Source: Prevotella sp. CAG:732
GTDB taxonomy: Bacteria > Bacteroidota > Bacteroidia > Bacteroidales > Bacteroidaceae
DNA length: 12,429 bases
NCBI GenBank assembly: GCA_000436035.1
Contig: FR893212.1
Location: 1 to 12,429, forward strand
Reading direction: 5' to 3'
Shown here: piece after piece, positions 1 through 6,500 of the stretch
Layout of the letters: each line of letters begins with the position of its first letter
How positions within the stretch are numbered: position 1 is the first letter of the stretch
Made by a program: the position numbers and the translations under genes
The notes under the pieces: generated by a model
The model's database searches: none
Seen by the model: only the letters and a program-made list of their open reading frames with translations
What the model was told of the DNA's origin: nothing

Positions 1-43
1 TCAGCAAGCTGATGTATCTTTCTTCTACCTGCTTCATAATCAT
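1..43 (-). CDS. Start of a leftward gene, cut by the window edge; possibly a PD-(D/E)XK (Rpn-type) transposase/nuclease
   Basis: Reading leftward from ATG at 43-41 (or ATG at 37-35) the frame is open to the edge and gives MIMKQVEERYISLL. Only 14 codons are visible, so no domain can be shown. The string ERYISLL resembles, from memory, the start of Bacteroidales proteins annotated as PD-(D/E)XK nuclease family transposases (Rpn-like), which usually continue with LTDFGFK; that part is outside the window. A well-formed promoter at 156-187 points at this start and would give a leader of about 105 nt, which supports a real gene. Product assignment is a guess; existence of a gene start is moderately supported. 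Confidence 0.35.
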   Translation of the reverse strand, partial: MIMKQVEERYISLL

Positions 44-155
44 CTGTTTTAAAAATCCATGCCGCAAAGGGCGACTCTATTTAAAAGAATGATAAAACCT
101 TTTCTAATTTAATAAATGCTTAACCATTTGATTCACATTTAAATTCTTTAAGATG

Positions 156-187
156 CAAATATACTGCAAAATCTTGATAACGCCAAA
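156..187 (-). promoter_or_regulatory. Bacteroidetes-type promoter for the left-edge gene
   Basis: On the minus strand, TTTG (187-184) is followed after exactly 20 bp by TATATTTG (163-156), matching the Bacteroidetes primary sigma factor consensus of a -33 TTTG and a -7 TAnnTTTG. Transcription should start near 148-152 and run left into the gene starting at 43. Seen by pattern only. Confidence 0.6.
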
Positions 188-228
188 TATTTGAATGAAA
201 TTAACATCATTATTGGTCAAATAATACT

Positions 229-269
229 AAATCCCCCATCCTGCTTCCTCAAGCGGGCTGGGGATTTTT
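229..269. terminator. Strong hairpin with T run, probable (possibly bidirectional) terminator
   Basis: The outer stem pairs AAAT and CCCCA (229-238, one bulged C) with TGGGG and ATTT (259-267). The inner stem pairs CCTGCTT (240-246) with AAGCGGG (251-257, one G-T wobble) around a CCTC loop. The plus strand continues with a run of T to 269, the classic intrinsic terminator form. No plus-strand gene is visible upstream, and both neighbouring genes read leftward, so its practical role may be to end minus-strand transcripts from the 391-1234 region, where the exit side is only ATTTAGTATT. Structure is clear; direction is uncertain. Confidence 0.6.
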
Positions 270-390
270 CTTCAGTATAATCCCCCACACTTCAGGGAAA
301 CAACAAGGGTCTATATGCCACGATGATAGGTGGGCGGATAGAGCCTCATCTACATCCCTACAGATGTAAATACAATTTCAAGTAGTCATA

Positions 391-615
391 TTATATAAAA
401 GGTGCCATATAGAGAGGCAACAGTAAAGTATTGCCATCTTTCTGTAAATCCTTGGTATATAGCAAATACTTCTGCGTATGATAAAACAACTTGTTACCTC
501 CTGCCGTCAACATCTGAGCCACCATATTCTCATACACATACCCTAGATTAGCAGACAACATCTTGAACTTATCAAAGTTGGCAGACAATGGAAATCGCTT
601 ATCATCCTTGCCTTT
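391..615 (-). pseudogene. C-terminal remnant of a DUF4143-type AAA ATPase with internal deletion
   Basis: The open frame runs from 615 to a TAA at 391-393, with an in-frame TGA just upstream (618-616) and no ATG at the head; the nearest alternative start is TTG at 588. The first half (NLGYVYENMVAQML, then GNKLFYHT) matches the segment of DUF4143 ATPases just before their PD-(D/E)XK-like core. The second half (KYLLYTKDLQKDGN, then LPLYMAPFI) matches their extreme C-terminus. From memory of the family, about 50 residues that normally separate these halves, including the EIDFL and IEVK-type nuclease core, are missing in frame between HT and QKY. The whole N-terminal ATPase module is also absent. 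The open frame overlaps the end of the HU-like gene (stop 602-604) in another frame. It is most likely a non-functional relic. It is not a copy of the ATPase at the right edge, whose C-terminus is different. Confidence 0.7.
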
Positions 616-1234
616 TCACCCACACCTTATGACTTCCACAGCCACGTCCATCTATCGGGGATGTCTTGTCGCTGGTGATTTCTCGCAGTTCCTTTGAGGC
701 AGTAGTACGGCAAATATTATTGATGTAGGCGTAGTCGGTGAGAGTGATGTACCCATTGCGCTCTATCACCTGCAAGGCACGAGCTACTCGCTCCTCACGG
801 TCGTAGAGATTTTTCTTGATGACCTTCACGCCACTCATTTCACGTTCCAAGCCTGTCTTTCGTTGGAGTTCTTTCAGCAACTCAGGGGAAACCTTGAAAT
901 TCACATTCTTCACTCCCACCTTTCGGTATGTCATCTTGTCGCCTTCCTCTTGAATCTCAGTTGGTTTTTCATCCTCGAACCCCAAAGACAAAGAAAAGGT
1001 ACCGATACCATCTAACTTCACATTATACCCCATCGAGAGAACATCGACGAGCATATCCTCCAAGTCCATCAAGACACCTTCGATGATGCTTGGCGAGAAG
1101 GCACGGCGATAGAGTTTCATCTTTTCGACGAGTTCCTTTGTAGATAAAGTCCTGTTTATCACCATCTTGGGATAGACCTTACGCTTGCCCGACTCATTCA
1201 TGTCAGGCATCTCTTGCAATTTGTACTTAGCCAT
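602..1234 (-). CDS. HU-like DNA-binding protein with C-terminal winged-helix-like domain
   Basis: The 210-aa product has an N-terminal HU/IHF-like domain (about residues 1-125). It begins MAKYKLQEMP and carries the HU-type core LDGIGTFSLSL around 74-84, the position of the GFGTF motif of HU. This fits the long Bacteroidales HU-related family (TIGR01201-like), which is longer than classical 90-aa HU. Residues about 145-208 look like a winged helix: a helix ERVARALQVIERNG, then ITLTDYAYINNICRTTASKELREI as a helix-turn-helix, then GRGCGSHKVWV as a wing. This resembles the tails seen in some Fic and RecG-like regulators. The protein is cytoplasmic and expected to bind DNA, as architectural protein, regulator or both. 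The ATG at 1234-1232 is chosen because the typical HU-family N-terminus starts there; a micro-ORF overlaps it. Upstream lie repeat arrays that could be its own operators (inference). Family assignment is good; specific role unknown. Confidence 0.85.
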   Translation of the reverse strand: MAKYKLQEMPDMNESGKRKVYPKMVINRTLSTKELVEKMKLYRRAFSPSIIEGVLMDLEDMLVDVLSMGYNVKLDGIGTFSLSLGFEDEKPTEIQEEGDKMTYRKVGVKNVNFKVSPELLKELQRKTGLEREMSGVKVIKKNLYDREERVARALQVIERNGYITLTDYAYINNICRTTASKELREITSDKTSPIDGRGCGSHKVWVKRQG

Positions 1235-1283
1235 ATAGATTTCCTTTCTTTAAGTTATTAAGTTCTACTTCTAATTGATACAT
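1227..1283 (-). CDS. Possible 18-aa leader ORF overlapping the HU-like gene start
   Basis: ATG at 1283-1281 opens an 18-codon frame (MYQLEVELNNLKKGNLYG) ending in TAA at 1229-1227, which overlaps the ATG of the HU-like gene (1234-1232) by 8 bp in another frame. Such an overlap allows translational coupling. The sequence has a short amphipathic, coiled-coil-like look (LEVELNNLKK). It could be chance: it is very short and no family is recognised. Confidence 0.3.
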   Translation of the reverse strand: MYQLEVELNNLKKGNLYG

Positions 1284-1296
1284 AGGCGCTTGCCTA
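1283..1296 (-). promoter_or_regulatory. Small hairpin between the two leader micro-ORFs
   Basis: On the minus strand TAGGC-AAGC-GCCTA forms a perfect 5-bp stem with a 4-nt loop. The stop codon of the 11-aa micro-ORF lies in its first arm, and the ATG of the 18-aa micro-ORF begins with the last bases of the second arm. It would be transcribed in the leader of the HU-like gene, about 50 nt before its start. Confidence 0.35.
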
Positions 1297-1329
1297 CCAA
1301 GTTACATCAGAAGGCGACAACTGCTGCAT
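1294..1329 (-). CDS. Possible 11-aa leader ORF upstream of the HU-like gene
   Basis: ATG at 1329-1327 opens an 11-codon frame (MQQLSPSDVTW) ending in TAG at 1296-1294. The stop codon forms the first arm of the hairpin at 1283-1296, and the second micro-ORF (1283-1227) begins at the other edge of that hairpin. The arrangement resembles a leader-peptide control region. Coding is unproven and the ORF may be chance. Confidence 0.22.
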   Translation of the reverse strand: MQQLSPSDVTW

Positions 1330-1363
1330 CAATATGAAATTCCTCACACTCCTATAGAAATTC

Positions 1364-1447
1364 TCCATCCAAAGCCTTTGGATGCACATACAAAGGCTTT
1401 TTATACACATACAAAGCTTTTGGATATACATACAAAGCCTTTGTACG
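1364..1447. repeat. Four tandem 21-bp imperfect units, each containing a CAAAG/CTTTG dyad
   Basis: Units begin at 1364, 1385, 1406 and 1427 with exact 21-bp phase. All share an A-C/T-A-T-A/C-C-AAAG core followed by a CTTT-rich half. The first is a 19-bp perfect inverted repeat centred on 1375 (CATCCAAAG / CTTTGGATG) and the fourth has TACAAAG / CTTTGTA (1431-1445). Two helical turns per unit put every dyad on the same DNA face, which suits a series of protein sites. The array also lies in the predicted transcribed leader of the HU-like gene, so RNA hairpins are an alternative. It is not CRISPR: there are no distinct spacers. Confidence 0.75.
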
Positions 1448-1450
1448 AAG

Positions 1451-1538
1451 ACTTTCCCTAGGCAAAGATACAACTTTCTCCCTTATCCCGCAACACTTTC
1501 CCTAGGAATCTCCAAAACTTCCCCTAGATTTAAACTTA
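1451..1538. repeat. Four 22-bp-phased units with ACTTTCCCTAGG core
   Basis: Cores lie at 1451 (ACTTTCCCTAGG), 1473 (degenerate ACTTTCTCCCTT), 1495 (ACTTTCCCTAGG) and 1517 (ACTTCCCCTAGA), exactly 22 bp apart. The array starts 3 bp after the 21-bp array ends. The predicted promoter of the HU-like gene lies inside it (-7 box in unit 1, -33 box in unit 2), so a protein bound here would directly affect that promoter. An inverted CCCCTA (1521-1526) / TAGGGG (1547-1552) pair extends the right side. Function is inference. Confidence 0.7.
1463..1494 (-). promoter_or_regulatory. Predicted promoter of the HU-like gene
   Basis: On the minus strand TATCTTTG (1470-1463) matches the -7 TAnnTTTG consensus exactly, and GTTG (1494-1491) sits 20 bp upstream as a near -33 box. 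Transcription would begin near 1455-1457 and give a leader of about 220 nt that includes the whole 21-bp repeat array and the two micro-ORFs. Confidence 0.5.
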
Positions 1539-1565
1539 ATTATACTTAGGGGCAAAAACAAAGCA

Positions 1566-1588
1566 TCGCCTTGAAAAAGACGAGCCTG
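1566..1588. repeat. Damaged upstream copy of the operon-end stem-loop
   Basis: These 23 bases are identical to 11066-11088 at the end of the operon. The preceding AAAGCA is also shared, but GGC of the left arm is deleted here, so the 8-bp stem of the downstream copy (CAGGCTCG/CGAGCCTG) cannot fully form. No plus-strand gene ends here, so it is an orphan terminator-like element about 45 bp before the sigma-operon -33 box. Confidence 0.75.
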
Positions 1589-1634
1589 CCACTAGCATCA
1601 TTTAGGCATGAGGAATGACTTTTTCGGCAATTTC

Positions 1635-1666
1635 TTTGTCTATCCGATTTTTTTTGTGTAAGTTTG
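1635..1666 (+). promoter_or_regulatory. Promoter of the sigma/anti-sigma/SusCD/TlpA operon
   Basis: TTTG (1635-1638), a 20-bp spacer, then TAAGTTTG (1659-1666), a full match to the Bacteroidetes -33/-7 consensus. Transcription should start about 1672-1675, about 35 nt before the sigma-factor ATG at 1709. This is the housekeeping promoter type; no comparable match is visible in the later gaps of the operon, so most genes probably depend on read-through or on an ECF promoter that I cannot identify. Confidence 0.65.
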
Positions 1667-1708
1667 CAGTCGAAAACAAAGATATACATCACTTCGAGAG
1701 GTTCATTC

Positions 1709-2248
1709 ATGGAGAGTTTTAGCATCAACAACACCGAGAGTTTCCGACAGCTTTATAGCCGCTACTATAAAGCCTTGATGCTCTATGCCATGAAGATGAC
1801 AGAGGACGAGGAAACGGCGGAAGACATCGTGCAAAACGTATTCCTCCACCTCTGGGAAAACCGAGAGATATTTGATGACGAGAATGTGGTGCGCAACTTC
1901 CTCTACCTCTCCGTACGCCGCCGTGCCATCGACCACGCCCGACACGTCAAGGTGGAAGGGAAATACAAGGAGTATGCCTTGGGAAACGACGAGGCGACAG
2001 AGGCTGCATGGGAGGACAGCGAGGCCTTCAAGAGCGAGATATACCGCCGACTCATGGAAGCCATCAACGAGTTGCCACCCCGACAGCGAGAGATTTTCCT
2101 GCACTATATGCAAGGCAAGAAAAACACCGAGATAGCCCAGATGATGAACATATCCGAGGAGACCATCCGAGTGCAAAGGAAACGAGCACTCAAGACACTC
2201 AGGAAAAAAGTGGGCGACAAATATATCATTTTTCTTCTTTTCTTGTAA
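1709..2248 (+). CDS. ECF RNA polymerase sigma factor (Bacteroidetes RpoE-like)
   Basis: The 179-aa product is a two-domain ECF sigma factor that directs RNA polymerase to a small regulon, here most likely the adjacent uptake genes. Region 2 spans about residues 11-80, with AEDIVQNVFLHLWENRE (37-53) and VRRRAIDHARH (69-79). Region 4 spans about 110-168, with LPPRQREIFLHYMQGKKNTE followed by the helix-turn-helix IAQMMNISEETIRVQRKRAL. The ATG at 1709 is chosen over TTG 1664 because the latter lies inside the promoter -7 box; GAGAGG at 1696-1701 could help ribosome binding. The gene heads a sigma, FecR, SusC, SusD order typical of Bacteroidales cell-surface signalling, where activity is held by the FecR protein encoded 50 bp downstream. 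The C-terminal end KYIIFLLFL is unusually hydrophobic. Confidence 0.95.
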   Translation: MESFSINNTESFRQLYSRYYKALMLYAMKMTEDEETAEDIVQNVFLHLWENREIFDDENVVRNFLYLSVRRRAIDHARHVKVEGKYKEYALGNDEATEAAWEDSEAFKSEIYRRLMEAINELPPRQREIFLHYMQGKKNTEIAQMMNISEETIRVQRKRALKTLRKKVGDKYIIFLLFL

Positions 2249-2261
2249 ACGTTTGTCATCC

Positions 2262-2281
2262 GTTATCGTATTAAAGATAAC
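2262..2281 (+). other. Small inverted repeat in the sigma-FecR gap
   Basis: GTTATC (2262-2267) and GATAAC (2276-2281) are perfect inverted arms around an 8-nt loop, just before an AAGGAAG stretch and the FecR start. It might affect FecR translation or transcript stability; the stem is AT-rich and weak, so it may mean little. Confidence 0.25.
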
Positions 2282-2298
2282 AAAAGGAAGATAAACGT

Positions 2299-3507
2299 AT
2301 GGATATACTTGACATCATCAGCCAGTCGCTGTTGCATCCACTCGATACAACGGCACAAGCACAACTCGACCATTGGCTTGCCGAAAGCGAGGAGCACCAG
2401 CAGCTCTATCAGTCGCTCTTGGCAAGCGACGACCTCGCCGAGCAATATCACCGCTGTATGAACCTAAATGAAGGAGAGGCTTGGGCAAAACTCAAACCTC
2501 TCCTCGAAAGGCATGCCCTGAAGCCAGAAATTACCTCCAAAGACGGACAAGCGGACAAACATCAGCTACACCTTATTTATAATATAAGGCAAAGATTCAC
2601 ATCTGTTGCCAATCAAGTCTTCACCAAGAAGTATCTTGTGAGAAGTGCCGCTGCCGTCATCGGTATCATTCTCGTCATCGGTGGTCTCCACCTCTATCAA
2701 GGCAAGCCTACCCAGACGATGCCAGCTCCTATCAGCCAGGAGATGGTGGCAGCCATGCAGAAGGCGGAAGCCAGCGACATCAACGAGGCGACCCTACAAG
2801 TGGGCAACGAGAAGCCTCAGCAGGTGCGCTCCCTCACCTCCTTCCTCCAAGCCATCGCCCAGCAAGACGTGGATGAGGACGTGAAAGGCACGCTCACCAC
2901 CCGACACGACAAGGAGTTTTGGATGACACTCTCCGATGGCACTCGCGTACACCTCAACGGCAACTCCCGACTCTCCTATCCCCTCGCCTTCAAGGGCGAC
3001 CTGCGCGAGGTGGCTCTCGTGGGTGAGGCCTACTTCATCGTGGCAAAGGACAAGGATCATCCCTTCATCGTACATACCGCAGATGGCGACATCAAGGAAT
3101 ACGGCACCGAGTTCAACGTCTCCACCCATGGCACGAACACAGAAGTAGTGCTCGTCAGGGGAAGCATCAGCGTGAAGCCAAAGTTGGGTACCGAGAAGAT
3201 GATGGTGCCTGGCGACAAGGCAGAGATGGCATCTGCCAAGTTAGCCATGAGCAGGGTGGACGTGGAACCTTACATCGCATGGAACACGGGGCATTTCAGC
3301 TTCGACGGCTGCACCCTGGAGGAGTTGATGCAAGTAGTGGGCAAATGGTACGACCGAGAGGTAGTCTTCGACTCCGAGTCACTCCGCAAGGTACGCTTCA
3401 CGGGAAGCCTCAGCCGCTATGAGAGCATCGACAACACCCTGGAGGTCATCAGCGGCATCGACAACGTGAAGATGGAGCAGCAAGACAACAAGATAGTCAT
3501 CCACTAG
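2299..3507 (+). CDS. FecR-family anti-sigma factor
   Basis: The 402-aa product is a single-pass inner-membrane anti-sigma factor. A cytoplasmic N-terminal part (1-113), beginning MDILDIISQSLLHPLD and carrying the short LDHWLAESEEHQQLYQ motif (23-38), should bind the sigma factor. One membrane segment lies at about 116-133 (AAAVIGIILVIGGLHLY). The periplasmic FecR domain spans about 203-298, with the hallmark WMTLSDGTRVHLNGNSRLSYP (from 208), VALVGEAYFIVAKDKDHPF (238-256) and TEFNV (270-274). A DUF4974-like C-terminal domain (about 332-402) has FDGCTLEELMQVVGKWYD and DNTLEVISGIDNVK. In the family, the C-terminal domain receives the signal from the STN domain of the partner TonB-dependent receptor, encoded 61 bp downstream. 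All expected parts are intact. An AAGGAAG about 9 bp before ATG 2299 could be a ribosome binding site. Confidence 0.94.
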   Translation: MDILDIISQSLLHPLDTTAQAQLDHWLAESEEHQQLYQSLLASDDLAEQYHRCMNLNEGEAWAKLKPLLERHALKPEITSKDGQADKHQLHLIYNIRQRFTSVANQVFTKKYLVRSAAAVIGIILVIGGLHLYQGKPTQTMPAPISQEMVAAMQKAEASDINEATLQVGNEKPQQVRSLTSFLQAIAQQDVDEDVKGTLTTRHDKEFWMTLSDGTRVHLNGNSRLSYPLAFKGDLREVALVGEAYFIVAKDKDHPFIVHTADGDIKEYGTEFNVSTHGTNTEVVLVRGSISVKPKLGTEKMMVPGDKAEMASAKLAMSRVDVEPYIAWNTGHFSFDGCTLEELMQVVGKWYDREVVFDSESLRKVRFTGSLSRYESIDNTLEVISGIDNVKMEQQDNKIVIH

Positions 3508-3568
3508 ACCTAATCGGTAAGACAAGAGAATCAAACATTAGTCATACACCATATAAAATCAAGAGAGA

Positions 3569-6500
3569 ATGAGAAAGCATGATCTTTATTCCATGGGACT
3601 GGTACTCGCACTGAGCGCCGCCCCTTGTTGGATGGGTTCCTCTGCCTTGATGGCACAGACACACCAGCCAACCGTGATCAAGAAGAACGTGACGCTCCAC
3701 CTACAGAAAGCGAGCGTAAAAGACTTCTTCGCCGAGATGAAGAAGCAGACGGGCTTGGACTTCATCTGCTCCGCCGACTTGGCGAAGCAGCTCCATGCCA
3801 TCACCCTCAACGTGAAGAACATGGAAGCCAGCCAAGTGCTCGACGAGGTGCTCGGCAACCAAAACTGCCAATGGAAACGCAAGGGCGACATCATCATGGT
3901 AACTAGAAAAGAGAAGGTGCAAGGACACCGCCTGCTGAAAGGTTACGTGAAGGATGAGGAAGGCGAGCCAGTAATCGGTGCCTTCGTCAAGGTAGAGGGC
4001 ACCAACATGCAGACGGTGACCGATGCCAATGGCTACTACCAGTTGAGAGTGCCTGCCGCCAACAGCAAGATAACCTACGGCTACCTAGGCATGAACAACA
4101 ATACCTATATCCTCGCCTCTGGCTCACACGATGCCACCCACCATGTGACGATGACCTCCAACAACGAGTTGAGCGACGTAATGGTGACAGGTTATCAAAC
4201 CATCTCGCGTGAGCGTGCCACTGGCTCCTACTCCATCATCAACAAGGAAGACTTGGAGAAGCGTCACTCCACCAACCTCGCCGATGCACTCGACGGTCTT
4301 GTACCCGGTATGCAGAGCCAGGACGACGGAAGAGGCGGCAAGAAGTTCACCATCCGAGGCACCAGCACGATGAATGCCAACAAGACCCCTTTGGTGGTCG
4401 TGGATGGCTATCCTATCATGGACAACAACGATGTGGATTACAAGTTACGCTCCAATCCTAACCTCAATGCCCTGGAGCGCATCAATCCCGATGACGTGGA
4501 GAGCATCACCATCTTAAAGGATGCCGCAGCAGCCAGCATCTGGGGTGCTCGCTCTGCCAATGGTGTCATCGTCATCACCACCAAGAAGAACAAGAAGAAG
4601 AACGCCGTGGAGGTGGAAGCAGGCACACAGTTCTCTGTGGGCAGCAAGCAGAACGTGCAGCATCTCACCAACCTCGCCTCCAGTCGTGATGCCATCAACT
4701 ACCAGCGATGGATTTTCCAAAACGACTACCTCGGCGATGAATACACCCGAAGCATCGACAACCTCAACAACTGTATCTCTCCTTCCGAGCTATTGCTCTA
4801 TCAAGGACTGCGCTGGGGCGAAATCAGCGAGAGCGAGATGAACGCACAGCTCGACCGCCTCGCCTCGCTCGACAACAAGAAGCAAATCAGCAAGTATCTC
4901 CTCCAGACACCTATCACATCCAAGACACACGCCTCCATCTCCGCCAACGTAGGCGGATGGGACACTCGTGCCTCCTTGCAATATGAGCATGAGGAAGGCG
5001 ACTTCATGGGCAGGCACGACAACACCTGGAGAGCCGACTGGCAGAACAGTTATAAGTTGAACAAGATATTCACCTTCAACCTCGGCTTAAACCTGGTGAA
5101 CAGCAACCGCCACAGTTCACAAGTCACCTATTCCGACCTTGCCTACCTCGCTCCTTACGAGATGCTATTGAATGAGGACGGAAGTTATGCCAGCCACTTC
5201 CACGCAGGCTACAATAGTGACGTGCTCGGTTCGCTCTACGACTGGAGCGGCTTCGCTTACAAAAATATGAGCTACAACCTGTTGCAGGAAGCCAGGGCAC
5301 GCCGCAATCGCATCAACAACACCCAGATGCGCACACAGGTAGGCTTGCAAGTCAACATCATCGACGGCTTGCAGTTCAACAGCAAGTTCCAGTATGAGAC
5401 CAGCCGTTACACCAATACCAGCACCAATGGCGAAGAGTCTTTCTACGTACGCAACATGGTGAACCGCTATACCTTGGTAGATGACGACCTGGCAGCAGCC
5501 GGCACATCCGCACTCCCGATGGGAGCCATCGTCTCGAAGGGCAGGGGCAAGAACCACAGTGCCTTGTTCCGCAACGACATCTCCCTGGACAAGGTGTTCG
5601 GCGAGAAGCACGCCCTCTCCGCAGTGCTCGGCAATGAAATCAGCAACTACTATTACACAGCATGGACACTCCCTACCCTCTATGGCGTATCAGCCTCATC
5701 GGCAGGAGTGATGGGACAGAGCGGTGTCTTCGACACTTACGACCAGACGACAAGCACCATCGAGGGTGTACCATCAGAAGGTCACGACCATCTGACCGAC
5801 ACATGGAACCACAACCGCTATGTTTCCTTCTATGGCAACGCCTCCTATATGTACGACGATCGTTATGGCTTGAGCGTAAGTGCCCGAAGCGATGCCAGCA
5901 ACATGATTACCTCGGAAGCCAAGTACCGATGGAGTCCGCTGTGGTCAGTGGGAGCAATGTGGAACCTGCACAACGAGAAATGGTTGAAGGACAACAAGAT
6001 GTTGAACCGTCTCACCTTGCGCCTCACATACGGTAAGAACGGAAATGCCCCAACCTCCTCTTCCGCTCGCACCACCATCAATACCCAGGGTGGGTATATC
6101 GACGACTTCACCGGGCTTTACCCAGGCAGCATCTCCGACTATGGCAACCCTACCCTGCGTTGGGAGAAGACAGCCACCACCAACATTGGCTTGGATTTCG
6201 CCCTCTTCAACAATCACCTCTATGGTTCGTTCGATTACTACAACAAGAAATCGACCGATGTGCTGGGTACGGTCAACATGGCAGGTGTCAACGGAACCAC
6301 CTACGGCACATTCAACAATGCAGCTATCCAGAACCATGGCATCGAGGTGACCCTGGGCGCACAAGGTAGCGTGGGCGACTTCTCGTTCAGCGGCAACCTC
6401 AACTGGTCGTACAACAAGAACAAGGTGACCAAACTCTACATCGAGGCAGCCGACATCTCCAGTTTCCTCAACGCAGAGTATATCCCTGGCTATCCTATCG

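Larger units (their letters stand above)
44..390. other. Intergenic region between the left-edge gene and the DUF4143 remnant
   Basis: No convincing gene is visible in these roughly 350 bases. They contain the leader and promoter of the left-edge gene (to 187), the hairpin at 229-269, and a stretch of about 120 bases (270-390) in which I see only a short inverted repeat (TACATC ... GATGTA, around 352-369) and no long open frame. The 270-390 part lies directly downstream of the remnant gene and may be its old 3' untranslated region. Confidence 0.5.

Noticed and set aside
391..588. Functional 65-aa protein from a TTG start
   Set aside because: The frame extends further upstream, lacks an ATG, and consists of two joined pieces of a much longer ATPase family, so a relic is the better reading.
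1364..1538. CRISPR array
   Set aside because: Units of 21 and 22 bp follow one another without unique spacers, and no cas gene is present.
1664..1708. Upstream TTG start (1664) extending the sigma factor by 15 residues
   Set aside because: The TTG lies inside the predicted -7 promoter box (1659-1666), and the ATG at 1709 gives the usual ECF sigma N-terminus.
1703..2176. 157-codon open frame antisense to the sigma gene
   Set aside because: It is a mirror of a strongly coding plus-strand gene, has no recognisable family, and has no promoter of the local type in front of it.
3508..3568. Separate promoter for the SusC gene
   Set aside because: No TAnnTTTG box is present in the 61-bp gap; an ECF-type promoter may exist but cannot be recognised without known target sites.
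5165..5611. 148-codon open frame antisense to the SusC gene
   Set aside because: It lies fully within the beta-barrel coding region and shows no family features.
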